This document shows, one piece after another, positions 36,063 through 47,400 of a DNA stretch of 64,000 nucleotides. The stretch lies in the NCBI RefSeq assembly GCF_023374055.1, contig NZ_JAMBEP010000001.1, positions 558,001 to 622,000 of the forward strand, given 5' to 3'. The stretch's first letter is position 1. Each line of letters opens with the position of its first letter. The notes below the pieces were generated by a model. That model saw only the letters and a list, made by a program, of their open reading frames with translations. It searched no databases and was not told the origin of the DNA. The translations under genes and the position numbers were made by a program. Origin of the DNA: Luteimonas galliterrae (lineage in GTDB: Bacteria > Pseudomonadota > Gammaproteobacteria > Xanthomonadales > Xanthomonadaceae).

Positions 36063-36398
36063 TCACGGCTTCAGCTCCGAAAGGAAGGCGGCGATATCGG
36101 CGATATCCTGGTCCGAGAAACTCTCGGACTGGGCCTGCATGGTCGGATGCTTGCGCTTGCCGGCCTTGTACTCGCTCAGGGCGTTGCGCAGGTATTCCTG
36201 CGATTGACCGCCGATGCGGGGCACGTGATAGTTCGGGTAGGCGTTCTTGTAACCCTCGATGCCATGGCAACCCTGGCAGGTGTAGGTCAGCTGGTGGCCT
36301 TTCTTGGCGTCGCCGACCAGCGGCTTGGCCGGATCGGCGGCGAGGGCGGGGGCGGCAATGATGGCTAGCGCGAGGCAGGCGATCGGCAACGGTCGCAT
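36063..36398 (-). CDS. soluble periplasmic monohaem cytochrome c
   Basis: The 111-residue product has a signal peptide (MRPLPIACLALAIIAAPALA), the haem site CQGCH (about 41-45), and a methionine-ligand region RKHPTMQAQSESFSDQDIADIAAF. It is closely similar in layout to the downstream lipoprotein cytochrome. The two are co-transcribed and probably act in one electron transfer chain, for example towards a terminal oxidase. The partner is not shown by context. Confidence 0.9.
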   Translation of the reverse strand: MRPLPIACLALAIIAAPALAADPAKPLVGDAKKGHQLTYTCQGCHGIEGYKNAYPNYHVPRIGGQSQEYLRNALSEYKAGKRKHPTMQAQSESFSDQDIADIAAFLSELKP

Positions 36399-36562
36399 TA
36401 ATGTCTTCTCGGTGGGCTGGCAGAATGTCGCGCGGCGGTCATCGCCGCGCAGTCGGCAAAGTATAGCTTGCGCATCGCGCGCAGCCCAACGCTGGCATCG
36501 GAACGACGAACGGTTGCAACGGTTTCGCCCCCTCTCACGTCACTATTACCTTCGGCGCATGG

Positions 36563-36590
36563 TTGCCATGCTGCCTAGGTGATATATCTA
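36563..36590 (+). promoter_or_regulatory. possible sigma70 promoter of the efflux operon
   Basis: TTGCCA (36563-36568) and TATCTA (36585-36590) are 16 bp apart in an AT-rich stretch 29 bp before the adaptor gene start. Overlapping -10 choices exist in gatatatctaacta. Confidence 0.4.
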
Positions 36591-36618
36591 ACTACAACAC
36601 CTCTCAGAGCCCGTTCCG

Positions 36619-37773
36619 ATGCCCCTTTTCGCCCATGCCAGCGGTTCCGCCAGGACGCATACCGCCAGCCGCGCCCGCCTGCTGACGACCGCCCTTCTGC
36701 TCGCCAGCCTATGCGCCTGCAAGGGTGGCGGAGGGGAAGGCGAGGCCCAGGCCAAGGACGGCAAAGACAACAAGCCCGAAGCCATTCCGGTGGAAGTGGC
36801 CCGCGCGGCGCATCGCCCGATCGCGGCCAGCTACACCGGCACCGCGCCGCTGGAGCCGCGCGGCGAATCGAACGTCGTCGCCAAGACCTCCGGTGTGGCA
36901 CTGAACGTGCTTGTCGAGGAAGGCCAGCAGGTTCGCGCCGGCCAGCCGCTGGTGCGTCTGGATCCGGACCGCGCCCGCCTGGCGGTGGCCCAGACCGAAG
37001 CCCAGATGCGCAAGCTGGAGAACAGTTACCGCCGTTCCCAGCAGTTGGTCGCGCAGCAGATGATCAGCGCCAACGATGTCGATCAGATCAAATACGACCT
37101 GGAAAACATGCGCGCCCAGCATCGGCTGGCCACGCTCGAGCTGTCCTACGCGACCGTGCTGGCGCCGATTTCCGGCGTGATCGCCTCGCGTTCGATCAAG
37201 GACGGCAACTTCGTCCAGATCAATACGCCGATCTTCCGCATCGTCGACAACTCCAGGCTGGAAGCCACCCTCAACGTGCCCGAACGCGAGTTGGTCACGT
37301 TGAAGGCCGGACAGCCGGCGACGATGGCGGTGGATGCGCTGCCGGGCAAGAGTTTCAGCGGCAAGGTGGATCGCGTGGCGCCGGTGGTCGATTCGGGCAG
37401 CGGCACGTTCCGCGTGGTGCTGGCCTTCGAAAATGCAGGCGTGCTGCAGCCCGGCATGTTCGGCCGCATCAAGATCGATTACGACCAGCGCGCCGATGCG
37501 CTGGTGGTGCCGCGCAGCGCGTTGCTGGACGACGAGAACGACCCGGCCGTGTTCGCCATCCGCGCCGGTAAAGCCGCACGCGTGCCGGTCAAGCTGGGTT
37601 ACACCGATGGCGCCTGGGCCGAAATCCGCAGCGGGCTGAAACCGGGCGATCAGGTCGTGACCGCCGGCAAGGTGGCGCTGCGCGAAGGCAGCGTGGTGCA
37701 AGTCATTTCGATGGACGGCAAGGCGGTCGCGCAAGCCAAGACCCCGGCCAAACCCGCCACTGGTAAGCAGTAA
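36619..37773 (+). CDS. RND efflux periplasmic adaptor (membrane fusion) lipoprotein
   Basis: The 384-residue product has a lipoprotein signal (lipobox SLCAC, about residues 31-35), a barrel-sandwich lipoyl domain split around a short helical hairpin (NVLVEEGQQVRAGQPLVRLD and ATVLAPISGVIASRSIKDGNFV), then a beta-barrel domain and a membrane-proximal domain. It links the inner-membrane RND pumps to an outer-membrane channel. The first pump gene starts inside its stop codon (TAATG at 37771-37775). One adaptor precedes three pumps and no outer-membrane factor gene follows. Confidence 0.93.
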   Translation: MPLFAHASGSARTHTASRARLLTTALLLASLCACKGGGGEGEAQAKDGKDNKPEAIPVEVARAAHRPIAASYTGTAPLEPRGESNVVAKTSGVALNVLVEEGQQVRAGQPLVRLDPDRARLAVAQTEAQMRKLENSYRRSQQLVAQQMISANDVDQIKYDLENMRAQHRLATLELSYATVLAPISGVIASRSIKDGNFVQINTPIFRIVDNSRLEATLNVPERELVTLKAGQPATMAVDALPGKSFSGKVDRVAPVVDSGSGTFRVVLAFENAGVLQPGMFGRIKIDYDQRADALVVPRSALLDDENDPAVFAIRAGKAARVPVKLGYTDGAWAEIRSGLKPGDQVVTAGKVALREGSVVQVISMDGKAVAQAKTPAKPATGKQ

Positions 37774-40700
37774 TGGCGTCGCCAAGCACGGGCGCCGACA
37801 AGGCGCGCGCGGCGGCCGCAGCGACCACCTCCGGCCTGGTCGAATTCTCCACGCGCCGCCGCGTGACCATCTTCATGATCACGCTGACCTTCGTGCTGTT
37901 CGGCTTCATCGCCCTGCGCGACCTGAAGGTCAACCTGCTGCCCGACCTGAGCTACCCGACGCTGACGGTGCGCACCGAGTACACCGGCGCTGCGCCGGCG
38001 GAAATCGAAACGCTGATCACCGAACCGGTGGAAGAAGCCGTCGGCGTGGTGAAAGGCCTGCGCAAGCTCAAGTCGGTGTCGCGCACCGGACAGAGCGACG
38101 TGGTGCTCGAATTCGCCTGGGGCACCGACATGGACCAGGCCAGCCTGGAGGTGCGCGACAAGATCGAAGTGCTCTCTCTGCCGCAGGAAGCCAAGGCGCC
38201 GGTGCTGCTGCGCTTCAATCCCTCGACCGAGCCGATCCTGCGCCTGGCGCTGTCGGCCAAGGATGCCGGCGCCGACGAGGCCGACACCATCCGCAAGCTG
38301 ACCGAGCTGCGCCGCTACGCCGACGACGACCTGAAGAAGAAGCTCGAGCCGGTGGAAGGCGTCGCCGCGGTCAAGGTCGGCGGCGGCCTGGAAGACGAAA
38401 TCCAGGTCGACATCGACCAGCAGAAGCTCGCGCAACTCAACTTGCCGATCGATACCGTCATCCAGCGCCTGCAGCAGGAGAACATCAACATCTCCGGCGG
38501 ACGCCTGGAAGAAGGTTCGCAGCGCTATCTGGTGCGCACGGTGAACCAGTTCGCCAGCGTGCCGGAAATGCGCGAGATGCTGGTCACCACGCAGAGCGGC
38601 GGCAACAACGCGGCGCAAAGCGCGGCGGCGCAGATGGCCGCCATCGCGGCCTCCACCGGCGATGCGGCGGCGATGGCTGCGGCGGCTTCGGTGCAGAGCG
38701 CGAACTCTTCGTCGTCCGCCGCCATCGCCGGCGGCATGCCGGTGCGGCTGAAAGACATCGCCGACGTGCGCCAGGGCTTCAAGGAGCGCGAGGCGATCAT
38801 CCGCCTGGCCGGAAAGGAAGCGGTCGAGCTGGCGATCTACAAAGAAGGCGACGCGAACACTGTCGCTACGGCCGATGCGATCCAGGAACGGCTGGAGCAG
38901 ATCAAATCGCAGGTTCCGCCGGACGTGGAACTGACCACGATCGACGACCAATCGCAGTTCATCCGCAACGCGATCCACGACGTGAAAGTGGATGCGGTGA
39001 TCGGCGGCGTGCTGGCCGTCCTGATCATCTTCCTGTTCCTGCGCGACGGCTGGAGCACGTTCGTGATCGGCCTGTCGCTGCCGGTATCGATCATCGCCAC
39101 CTTCTTCTTCATGGACCGGTTGGGCTTGAGCTTGAACGTCATGTCGCTCGGCGGCCTGGCGCTGGCGACCGGCCTGGTGGTGGACGATTCGATCGTGGTG
39201 CTGGAAAGCATCGCCAAGGCGCGCGAGCGCGGCCTGGGCATCATCGACGCGGCGATCGCCGGCACGCGCGAAGTCAGCATGGCCGTGGTAGCGTCGACGC
39301 TGACCACGATCGCCGTGTTCCTGCCGCTGGTGTTCGTGCAGGGCATCGCCGGCCAGCTGTTCCGCGACCAGGCGATGACGGTGGCGATCGCGATCGCCAT
39401 CTCGCTGGTGGTGGCGATGACGCTGATTCCGATGCTGAGTTCGCTGAAAGGGAAGCCACCGCTGTCTTTCCCGGAAGAAGAACCGCATCCGAAGTGGCAG
39501 CCAAAGTCGAAGTTGCAGAAGCCGGTCGCCGCAGTCGGCCACGGCGTGGGCGCGGCCTCGCGGGGCATTTTCTTCGGCATCGCCTGGTTCTTCATCCGCG
39601 TCTGGCGCGGCCTGGTCGCGGTGGTCGGGCCGGTGATGCGCAAGTTCAGCGATCTGGCGATGGCGCCGTACGGCCGCGCCGAGCGCGGCTACCTGAAATT
39701 GCTGCCTGCGGCATTGCGTCGCCCCTGGCTGGTGCTGGGCTTCGCGGCGGCGGCATTCGCAGCGACCTTGCTGGTAGTGCCGCTGCTCGGTGCGGACCTG
39801 ATCCCGCAGCTGGCGCAGGACCGTTTCGAGATGACGGTGAAGCTGCCGCCCGGCACGCCGCTGCGCGAAACCGACAAGTTGGTGCGCGAGCTGCAGCAGG
39901 CGCACGACAAGGATCCCGGCATCCGCGCGTTGTACGGCGTCAGCGGCAGCGGCACGCGATTGGATGCCAATCCGACCGAAAGCGGCGAGAACATCGGCAA
40001 GTTGACCGTAGTGATGGCCGATGGCGGCAGCAAGCAGGTCGAGGCCGAAGAAACCGAGCGCCTGCGCGCGTCGATGCAGGCGCATCCTGGCGCGCAGGTC
40101 GACTTCAGCCGCCCGGAACTCTTCAGCTTCTCCACGCCGCTGGAAATCGAGCTGCGCGGCCAGGACCTGGGCACGATCGAAACCGCCGGGCAAAAGATGG
40201 CGGCGATGCTGCGCGCCAATCCGCACTACGCCGACGTCAAGTCGACGGTGGAGCAGGGCTTCCCGGAAATCCAGATCCGCTTCGACCAGGACCGCGCCGG
40301 CGCGCTCGGCTTGACCACGCGCCAGATAGCCGACGTGGTGGTGAAGAAAGTGCGCGGCGACGTCGCCACGCGCTACAGCTTCCGCGACCGCAAGATCGAC
40401 GTGCTGGTGCGCGCGCAGGAATCCGATCGCGCGTCGGTCGAGGACATCCGCCGCCTGATCGTCAACCCGAACAGCGCCCAGCCAGTGACGCTGGAATCGG
40501 TGGCCGAGGTCGTTTCGACGGTGGGCCCCAGCGAAATCCACCGCGCCGACCAGGTGCGGGTGGCGATCGTTTCGGCGAACCTTCGCGACGTCGACTTGGG
40601 CACCGCGGTCGCCGAAGTGCAGAACATGGTGGCCGAGAATCCATTGGGTCCGGATGTGGGCATGCACATCGGCGGGCAGGGCGAGGAACTGGACGATTCG

Positions 40701-41297
40701 ATCAAGTCGCTGTTGTTCGCATTCGGGTTGGCGATCTTCCTGGTCTATCTGGTGATGGCGTCGCAGTTCGAATCGCTGCTGCATCCGTTCGTGATCCTGT
40801 TCACCATTCCGCTGGCCCTGGTCGGCGCGGTGCTGGCGCTGCTGCTGACCGGTTCGCCGGTGTCGGTGGTGGTGTTCATCGGCCTGATCCTGCTGGTGGG
40901 CCTGGTGGTGAAGAACGCGATCATCCTGATCGACAAGGTCAACCAGCTGCGCGAGGCGGGCACGCCCAAGCACGAGGCGCTGATCGAAGGCGCGCGCTCG
41001 CGCTTGCGGCCGATCATCATGACCACGATGTGCACGCTGTTCGGCTTCCTGCCGCTGGCGCTGGCGTTCGGCGAAGGCGCCGAAGTGCGTTCGCCGATGG
41101 CGATCACGGTGATCGGCGGCCTGCTGGTGTCGACGCTGCTGACGCTGGTCGTCATCCCGGTGGTGTACGACCTGCTCGACCGCCGCGCCGACGAGTACTA
41201 CCGCGAACGCGGACGCCGCGCGCGGCGCGATGCGGAGGCGGTAGCCGAGCACATCCACGACGAACAGGCGCCGCTGGCCGGCCCGGACGCGGTCTGA
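37773..41297 (+). CDS. RND efflux permease 1
   Basis: The 1174-residue product is a proton-driven RND pump with twelve spans and two large periplasmic loops. TM4 has the paired acidic residues GLVVDDSIVVLES (Asp471, Asp472). It is longer than the other two pumps for two reasons: an Ala/Ser-rich low-complexity insert in the first periplasmic loop (about 270-315) and an extended central cytosolic segment (about 555-645). It differs clearly from pumps 2 and 3. The substrate is unknown. Translation is probably coupled to the adaptor. Confidence 0.93.
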   Translation: MASPSTGADKARAAAAATTSGLVEFSTRRRVTIFMITLTFVLFGFIALRDLKVNLLPDLSYPTLTVRTEYTGAAPAEIETLITEPVEEAVGVVKGLRKLKSVSRTGQSDVVLEFAWGTDMDQASLEVRDKIEVLSLPQEAKAPVLLRFNPSTEPILRLALSAKDAGADEADTIRKLTELRRYADDDLKKKLEPVEGVAAVKVGGGLEDEIQVDIDQQKLAQLNLPIDTVIQRLQQENINISGGRLEEGSQRYLVRTVNQFASVPEMREMLVTTQSGGNNAAQSAAAQMAAIAASTGDAAAMAAAASVQSANSSSSAAIAGGMPVRLKDIADVRQGFKEREAIIRLAGKEAVELAIYKEGDANTVATADAIQERLEQIKSQVPPDVELTTIDDQSQFIRNAIHDVKVDAVIGGVLAVLIIFLFLRDGWSTFVIGLSLPVSIIATFFFMDRLGLSLNVMSLGGLALATGLVVDDSIVVLESIAKARERGLGIIDAAIAGTREVSMAVVASTLTTIAVFLPLVFVQGIAGQLFRDQAMTVAIAIAISLVVAMTLIPMLSSLKGKPPLSFPEEEPHPKWQPKSKLQKPVAAVGHGVGAASRGIFFGIAWFFIRVWRGLVAVVGPVMRKFSDLAMAPYGRAERGYLKLLPAALRRPWLVLGFAAAAFAATLLVVPLLGADLIPQLAQDRFEMTVKLPPGTPLRETDKLVRELQQAHDKDPGIRALYGVSGSGTRLDANPTESGENIGKLTVVMADGGSKQVEAEETERLRASMQAHPGAQVDFSRPELFSFSTPLEIELRGQDLGTIETAGQKMAAMLRANPHYADVKSTVEQGFPEIQIRFDQDRAGALGLTTRQIADVVVKKVRGDVATRYSFRDRKIDVLVRAQESDRASVEDIRRLIVNPNSAQPVTLESVAEVVSTVGPSEIHRADQVRVAIVSANLRDVDLGTAVAEVQNMVAENPLGPDVGMHIGGQGEELDDSIKSLLFAFGLAIFLVYLVMASQFESLLHPFVILFTIPLALVGAVLALLLTGSPVSVVVFIGLILLVGLVVKNAIILIDKVNQLREAGTPKHEALIEGARSRLRPIIMTTMCTLFGFLPLALAFGEGAEVRSPMAITVIGGLLVSTLLTLVVIPVVYDLLDRRADEYYRERGRRARRDAEAVAEHIHDEQAPLAGPDAV

Positions 41298-41310
41298 GGA
41301 ATGCACCGCG

Positions 41311-44300
41311 ATGAGCATCGCCGAACTCAGCATCAAGCGGCCGGTCACGGCGATCATGTTCTTCGTCTCGATGCTGGCGATCGGCCTGATCGCGGCTGTG
41401 CGGTTGCCGCTGGAGGCGTTCCCGGAAGTCTCGCCGCCTTTCATCTTCGTCCAGCTGCCGTATAGCGGTTCCACCCCGGAGGAAGTCGAGCGCACGGTGC
41501 TGCGGCCGGTCGAAGAGGCCGTCGCCACCATGTCCGGCATCAAGCGCATCAATTCCACTGCGCGCGCCGACGGCGCCGAGATCTTTATCGAGTTTTCGGA
41601 CTGGAGCCGCGACGTGGCCATCGCGGCATCGGAAGCGCGCGAACGGATCGACGCCATCCGCGAGGATCTGCCGGACGACCTGACGCGCTACTTCGTGATG
41701 AAGTTCTCCACCACCGACCAGCCGGTGCTGCGGCTGCGCCTGGCCGGCGCGAACGGCACCGACCTGAGCGGCGACTACGAGCTGATCGATCGCGAATTCA
41801 AGCGCCGCCTGGAGCGCATACCGGGCGTGGCCAAGGTCGAGGTTTCGGGCGCGTCGCCGAACGAGGTGGAGATCGCGATCGCGCCGGACCGCCTGACCGC
41901 GCACGGGATCGGCCTCAACGATCTCACCACCCGCCTGCAGGCGGTGAATTTCTCCATCTCCGCAGGCCAGATCGACAACGCAGGCCAGCGCCTGCGCGTG
42001 CAGCCCGCGGGCGAAATCACCGACCTGCAACAGCTGCGCGACCTGGTCATCGATACCAAGGGCCTGCGCCTGGGCGATATCGCAGAGGTCAATTTCAAGC
42101 AAGCGCGCACCGACTACGGCCGCCGCCTCGACGGGAGGCCGGCGGTCGGCCTGGACATCTTCAAGGAGCGCAACGCGAACCTGGTGGAAGTTTCGCGCAA
42201 TGCGTTGAAGGAAGTGGAGGAGATCCGCAAGCAGCCGGCGCTGCGCGACATCCAGACCAAGATCTTCGACAACCAGGGCAAGAACGTCACCAAATCGCTG
42301 ACCGACCTGGCCGAGGCCGGCGGCATCGGCCTGGTACTGTCCATCGCGGTCCTGTTCTTCTTCCTGCGCCACTGGCCGTCGACGCTGATGGTGACGCTGG
42401 CGATCCCGATCTGCTTCGTGATGACGCTGGGTTTCATGTACTTCGCCGGCGTTACGTTGAACATCCTGACGATGATGGGCCTGCTGCTGGCGGTGGGTAT
42501 GTTGGTCGACAACGCCGTGGTGGTGGTCGAAAGCATCTACCAGGAGCGCGAACGTATGCCCGACCAGCCGCGGCTGGCCTCGATCCTGGGCACCCGCCAC
42601 GTCGCGATCGCGCTGTCGGCGGGCACCCTGTGCCACTGCATCGTCTTCATCCCGAACCTGTTCGGCGAACGCAATTTCCTCAGTATCTACCTGTCGCAGA
42701 TCGCGATCACCATTTCGGTGTCGCTGCTGGCGTCGTGGCTGGTGGCGGTGAGTCTGATTCCGATGATTTCGGCGCGGCTGAAAACCCCGCCGGCGGTGCG
42801 TTCCGACCGCGGGCTGATCCCGCGCCTGCAGACCGCCTACGCACGGCTGCTGCGCTGGACGTTGGCGCACCGCGGCTGGAGCGTGCTCGGCATCCTGGTG
42901 ATCGTCGCGGTCAGCATCTATCCGATGAAGCACACCAAGTTCGACATGTTCGGCGGCGACGACGGCACCGAAACCTATGTCGGCTACAACTGGAAAGGCT
43001 CGTACACCATCCCGCAGATGTCGCAGGAGATCCTGCGCGTCGAGAACTATCTCGAAGAGAACCGGAAGAAGTACCACATCAAACAGATCTACTCCTTCTT
43101 CGGCGAGCAGGGCGATGCCGGCACCATGGTCACCTTCGAAGACGACATGGCGGGCAAGACCAAACCGCTGGTCGAGGCGATCGGCAAGGACATGCCGAAA
43201 TCCGCGCGCGCGGACATCAATGTCGGAAACGGCGGCGGAGGGCCCGGCGGCGGCCAGCCCGGGCAGAACGTGCAGGTGCAACTGGTCGGCGATTCTTCAG
43301 AAACGCTGATGGCATTGGGCAACGATCTGGTGCCGATCCTGTCCAAACGAAAGGAACTGCGCGATGTGCGTGTGGATATCGGCGACCAGAACAGCGAATT
43401 GACCGTGAGCGTGGACCGCGAACGCGCCGCGACGTTCGGCTTCAGCGCCGAGCAGGTGTCCAGGTTCGTCGGCCTGGCCCTGCGCGGCGCGCAGTTGCGC
43501 GAATTCCGCCGCGGCGAGACGGAGGTACCGGTCTGGGTGCGCTTCGCGGGCGCGGAACGGTACGGCGTCGAGGACATCGCCGCCTTCACGGTGCGCGCGC
43601 CAGACGGCCGCACGGTGCCGCTGCTGAGCATGGTCGACGTCGCGGTGCGCCCTGCGGCGACGCAGGTGCAGCGCACCAACCGCCAGACCACGCTGACCTT
43701 GAAAGCCAACCTGGCCGCCAAGACCACGATGCCGGAAGCGCGCAAGGCGATGGAGGACACGCTGAAGTCGATTTCATTCCCGGCCGGCTACAGCTATTCC
43801 TTCGACGGCAGCGCCTTCCAGGAAGACGACGACGCGATGAAGCAGATGATGTTCAATCTGGTCATCGCGCTGATCATGATCTACGTAGTGATGGCGGCTG
43901 TATTCGAGTCGCTGTTGTTCCCCTCGGCGATCATGAGCGGCGTGCTGTTTTCGGTGTTCGGCGTGTTCTGGCTGTTCTGGCTGACCGGCACCACCTTCGG
44001 GATCATGTCGTTCATCGGCATTCTGGTGCTGATGGGCGTGGTGGTGAACAACGGCATCGTGATGATCGAGCACATCAACAACCTGCGCCGTCGCGGCCTG
44101 TCGCGCACGGAAGCGCTAGTGGAAGGCAGCCGAGAGCGGCTGCGGCCGATCCTGATGACGATGGGCACCGCGATCCTGGCGATGGTGCCGATCGCGCTGG
44201 CCACCGGCGGCGGCAACAACAACATGCCTGCCTATTACCCGATGGCGCGCGCGATCGCCGGCGGCCTGGCGTTTTCTACCGTGGTCAGCCTGCTGTTCCT

Positions 44301-44421
44301 GCCGACGATCTATGCGATGCTCGACGACCTGAAGCACGGCAGCTCGAAACTGACGGCGCGCGCACGCGCCGGACGCGGCAACATGCCCACCGCGGCGATT
44401 ACCGCCATCAAGGCCGAGTGA
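41311..44421 (+). CDS. RND efflux permease 2
   Basis: The 1036-residue product has the normal HAE-type length. TM4 reads GMLVDNAVVVVES, so the second acidic residue of the usual Asp-Asp pair is Asn401 after Asp400. A Gly-rich loop (GNGGGGPGGGQPGQ) lies near residues 634-652. It aligns over its whole length with pump 3 and begins with the same MSIAELSIKRPVT; the two clearly arose by tandem duplication. It starts 13 bp after pump 1. Confidence 0.93.
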   Translation: MSIAELSIKRPVTAIMFFVSMLAIGLIAAVRLPLEAFPEVSPPFIFVQLPYSGSTPEEVERTVLRPVEEAVATMSGIKRINSTARADGAEIFIEFSDWSRDVAIAASEARERIDAIREDLPDDLTRYFVMKFSTTDQPVLRLRLAGANGTDLSGDYELIDREFKRRLERIPGVAKVEVSGASPNEVEIAIAPDRLTAHGIGLNDLTTRLQAVNFSISAGQIDNAGQRLRVQPAGEITDLQQLRDLVIDTKGLRLGDIAEVNFKQARTDYGRRLDGRPAVGLDIFKERNANLVEVSRNALKEVEEIRKQPALRDIQTKIFDNQGKNVTKSLTDLAEAGGIGLVLSIAVLFFFLRHWPSTLMVTLAIPICFVMTLGFMYFAGVTLNILTMMGLLLAVGMLVDNAVVVVESIYQERERMPDQPRLASILGTRHVAIALSAGTLCHCIVFIPNLFGERNFLSIYLSQIAITISVSLLASWLVAVSLIPMISARLKTPPAVRSDRGLIPRLQTAYARLLRWTLAHRGWSVLGILVIVAVSIYPMKHTKFDMFGGDDGTETYVGYNWKGSYTIPQMSQEILRVENYLEENRKKYHIKQIYSFFGEQGDAGTMVTFEDDMAGKTKPLVEAIGKDMPKSARADINVGNGGGGPGGGQPGQNVQVQLVGDSSETLMALGNDLVPILSKRKELRDVRVDIGDQNSELTVSVDRERAATFGFSAEQVSRFVGLALRGAQLREFRRGETEVPVWVRFAGAERYGVEDIAAFTVRAPDGRTVPLLSMVDVAVRPAATQVQRTNRQTTLTLKANLAAKTTMPEARKAMEDTLKSISFPAGYSYSFDGSAFQEDDDAMKQMMFNLVIALIMIYVVMAAVFESLLFPSAIMSGVLFSVFGVFWLFWLTGTTFGIMSFIGILVLMGVVVNNGIVMIEHINNLRRRGLSRTEALVEGSRERLRPILMTMGTAILAMVPIALATGGGNNNMPAYYPMARAIAGGLAFSTVVSLLFLPTIYAMLDDLKHGSSKLTARARAGRGNMPTAAITAIKAE

Positions 44422-44470
44422 ATCCCTTGCCCATACATTTTCGCGGGAACCGCATGAGAAGAATCGCACG

Positions 44471-47400
44471 ATGAGCATCGCCGAGCTGAGCATCAAGCGG
44501 CCGGTCACGGTCATCATGCTATTCGTGTCGATGGTGGTCATCGGCCTGATCGCTTCGTTCCGCTTGCCTTTGGAATCGTTGCCGGAGATCTCGTTCCCGG
44601 CGGTGTTCGTGCAAATCCCCTATACCGGGTCGACGCCGGAGGAAGTGGAGCGCACCGTGCTGCGGCCGGCGGAAGACGCGCTGGCGACGATGCCGGGCAT
44701 CAAGCGGCTGGAGAGCAACGCCAACGCCGAGGGCGCCTTCGTCGGCGTGTTCTATTCCGACTGGGACACCAATGTCGCGATCGCCGCCTCGCAAGCGCGC
44801 GAGCGGCTGGATGCGATCCGCGAAGAGCTGCCGGACGACCTGCAGCGCTATTTCGTCGGCAACTGGTCTTCCACCGACGAGCCGGTGCTGCAGGTGAGGC
44901 TGGCCGGCAGCATGGATCTCACCCGCGCCTACGAGCTGATCGATCGCGAGTTCAAGCGCCGGCTCGAACGCATTCCTGGCGTGGCCAAGGTCGATGTTTC
45001 CGGCGCGGCGGCCAACGAAATCGAAGTGGCGATCGTGCCCGATCGCTTGACCGCGCACGGCATCAGCCTCAACGAACTGACCACGCGCCTGCAGGCGGTG
45101 AACTTCTCGATCTCCGCCGGGCAGATCGAGGATGGCGGACGGCGCCTGCGCGTGCAGCCGGTCGGCGAACTCAGCGATCTGCTGCAACTGCGCGACTTGG
45201 TCATCGACAACAAGGGCCTGCGCCTGGGCGATATCGCCGAAGTCCGGTTGAAGCCGCAGCGCATGGACTACGGCCGCCGCCTCGATGGGCGACCCGCCGT
45301 GGGCCTGGACATCTTCAAGGAACGCAACGCCAACCTGGTGCAGGTGTCGCGCACCGTATTGGCGGAGGTGGAGAAGATCCAGCAGGAGCCGTCGTTGCGC
45401 GGGCTGCAGGTCAAGGTCATCCAGAACCAAGGCGAGGAAGTCACCAGCTCGCTGACCCAGTTGGCCGAAGCCGGTGCGGTCGGCCTGGTGCTGTCGATGG
45501 CGGTGCTGTTCTTCTTCCTGCGCCACTGGCCGTCGACGCTGATGGTGACGCTGGCGATCCCGATCTGCTTCATCATGACGCTCGGGTTCATGTACTTCTT
45601 CGGCATCACCCTCAACATCCTGAGCATGATGGGCCTGCTGCTGGCCATCGGCATGCTGGTCGACAACGCGGTGGTGGTGGTCGAAAGCATCTACCAGGAA
45701 CGCGAGCGGATGCCCGACCAACCGCGGCTGGCGTCGATCATCGGCACCCGCCACGTCGCCATCGCGCTGTCGGCGGGCACGCTGTGCCACTGCATCGTGT
45801 TCATCCCGAACCTGTTCGGCGAGACCAACGACATCAGCATCTTCATGACCCAGATCGCGATCACCATCTCGGTGTCGCTGCTGGCGTCGTGGCTGGTGGC
45901 GGTCAGCCTGATCCCGATGCTGGCGGCGCGGATGAAGACGCCGCCGGCGGTGCGCAACGAGAGCGGCCTGATCGCGCGGCTGCAGAAGCGCTACGCCGGC
46001 TTCCTGCGCTGGACGCTGGAACATCGCGGTTGGAGCGTGGTCGGCATCGTCCTGATCGTCGCGCTCAGCTTCGTGCCGGTGATGAACGTCAAGTCCGACA
46101 TGTTCGGCGGCGACGACGGCAACGAAGTCAACATCCGTTATCAGTGGAAGGGCAGCTACAGCAAGGACCAGATGTTGGAAGAAGTGCAGCGGGTGGAGAA
46201 TTACCTGGACGCCAACCGCAAGCGCTTCAACATCGTGCAGCTGTTCTCGTTCTACAGCGAGCGCGGCGGCGGCCGCACCCAGATCACGTTCGACAAGGAA
46301 AAGGTCAAGGAAACCAAGCCGCTGATCGACATCATCAGCAAGGAATTGCCGAAGTCCGCCCGCGCCGAACTCAATTTCGGCGACCAGGGCGGCGGCGGGG
46401 GCGACGGCCAGGCGGTTCAGGTGCAACTGGTCGGCGATTCCACCGCCACCTTGAGCGAGTTGGCCGACGACATCCTGCCGATCCTGTCCAAGCACAAAGA
46501 GCTGCGCGACGTGCGCGTCGACAGCGGCGACCGCAACAGCGAACTCAACGTGCGCGTGGACCGGGAGCGAGCCGCGTCGTTCGGCTTCAGCACGCAGGAA
46601 GTGTCCCGCTTCGTCGGCTTGGCTTTGCGCGGCGCGCAGCTGCGCGAGTTCCGCCGCGGCGACATCGAGGTGCCGGTTTGGGTGCGCTTCGCGGGCGCGG
46701 ACGATTTCGGCTTGGGCGATATCGCCTCGTTCACCGTGCGCGCTCCGGACGGCCGCACGGTGCCGCTGCTGAGCATGGTGGACGTGCAGGTGCTGCCGGC
46801 CGCGAGCCGGGTGGAGCGCACCAATCGCCAGACCACGCTGACCATCCTCGCCAACCTGACGGGCAAGACCACCATGCCCGAGGCGCGCGAGGTGATGGAG
46901 GACACGCTCAAGAACGTATCGTTCCCGGCGGGTTACCGGTATTCCTTCGACGGCAGCGGCTTCGAGCGCGACGATGAGGCGCAGAAGCAGATGATGTTCA
47001 ACCTGCTGATCGCGCTGGTGATGATCTACATCGTGATGGCGGCGGTGTTCGAATCGCTGCTGTTCCCGGCGGCGATCATGAGCGGCGTGGTGTTCTCGAT
47101 CTTCGGCGTGTTCTGGCTGTTCTGGCTCACCGGCACCGAGCTGTCGATCATGGCCTTCATCGGCATCCTGGTGCTGATGGGCGTGGTGGTGAACAACGGC
47201 ATCGTGATGATCGAGCACATCAACAACCTGCGCCGGCGCGGCATGAGCCGCACCGACGCGCTGGTCTCGGGCGGGCGCGAGCGGCTGCGGCCTATCCTGA
47301 TGACGATGGGCACGGCGATCCTGGCGATGATCCCGATCGCGCTGCAGACCGAAACCGCGGACAACATGCCGCCGTACTACCCGATGGCGCGCGCGATCGC

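Noticed and set aside
37650-41657. A 1335-codon reading on the minus strand through the adaptor and pump 1 region, with others at 41152-43281 and 44519-47479
   Set aside because: They are antisense to clear RND pump genes in a high-GC genome, where long open frames arise from codon bias. They are rich in His, Gln, Arg and Asp and show no motif.
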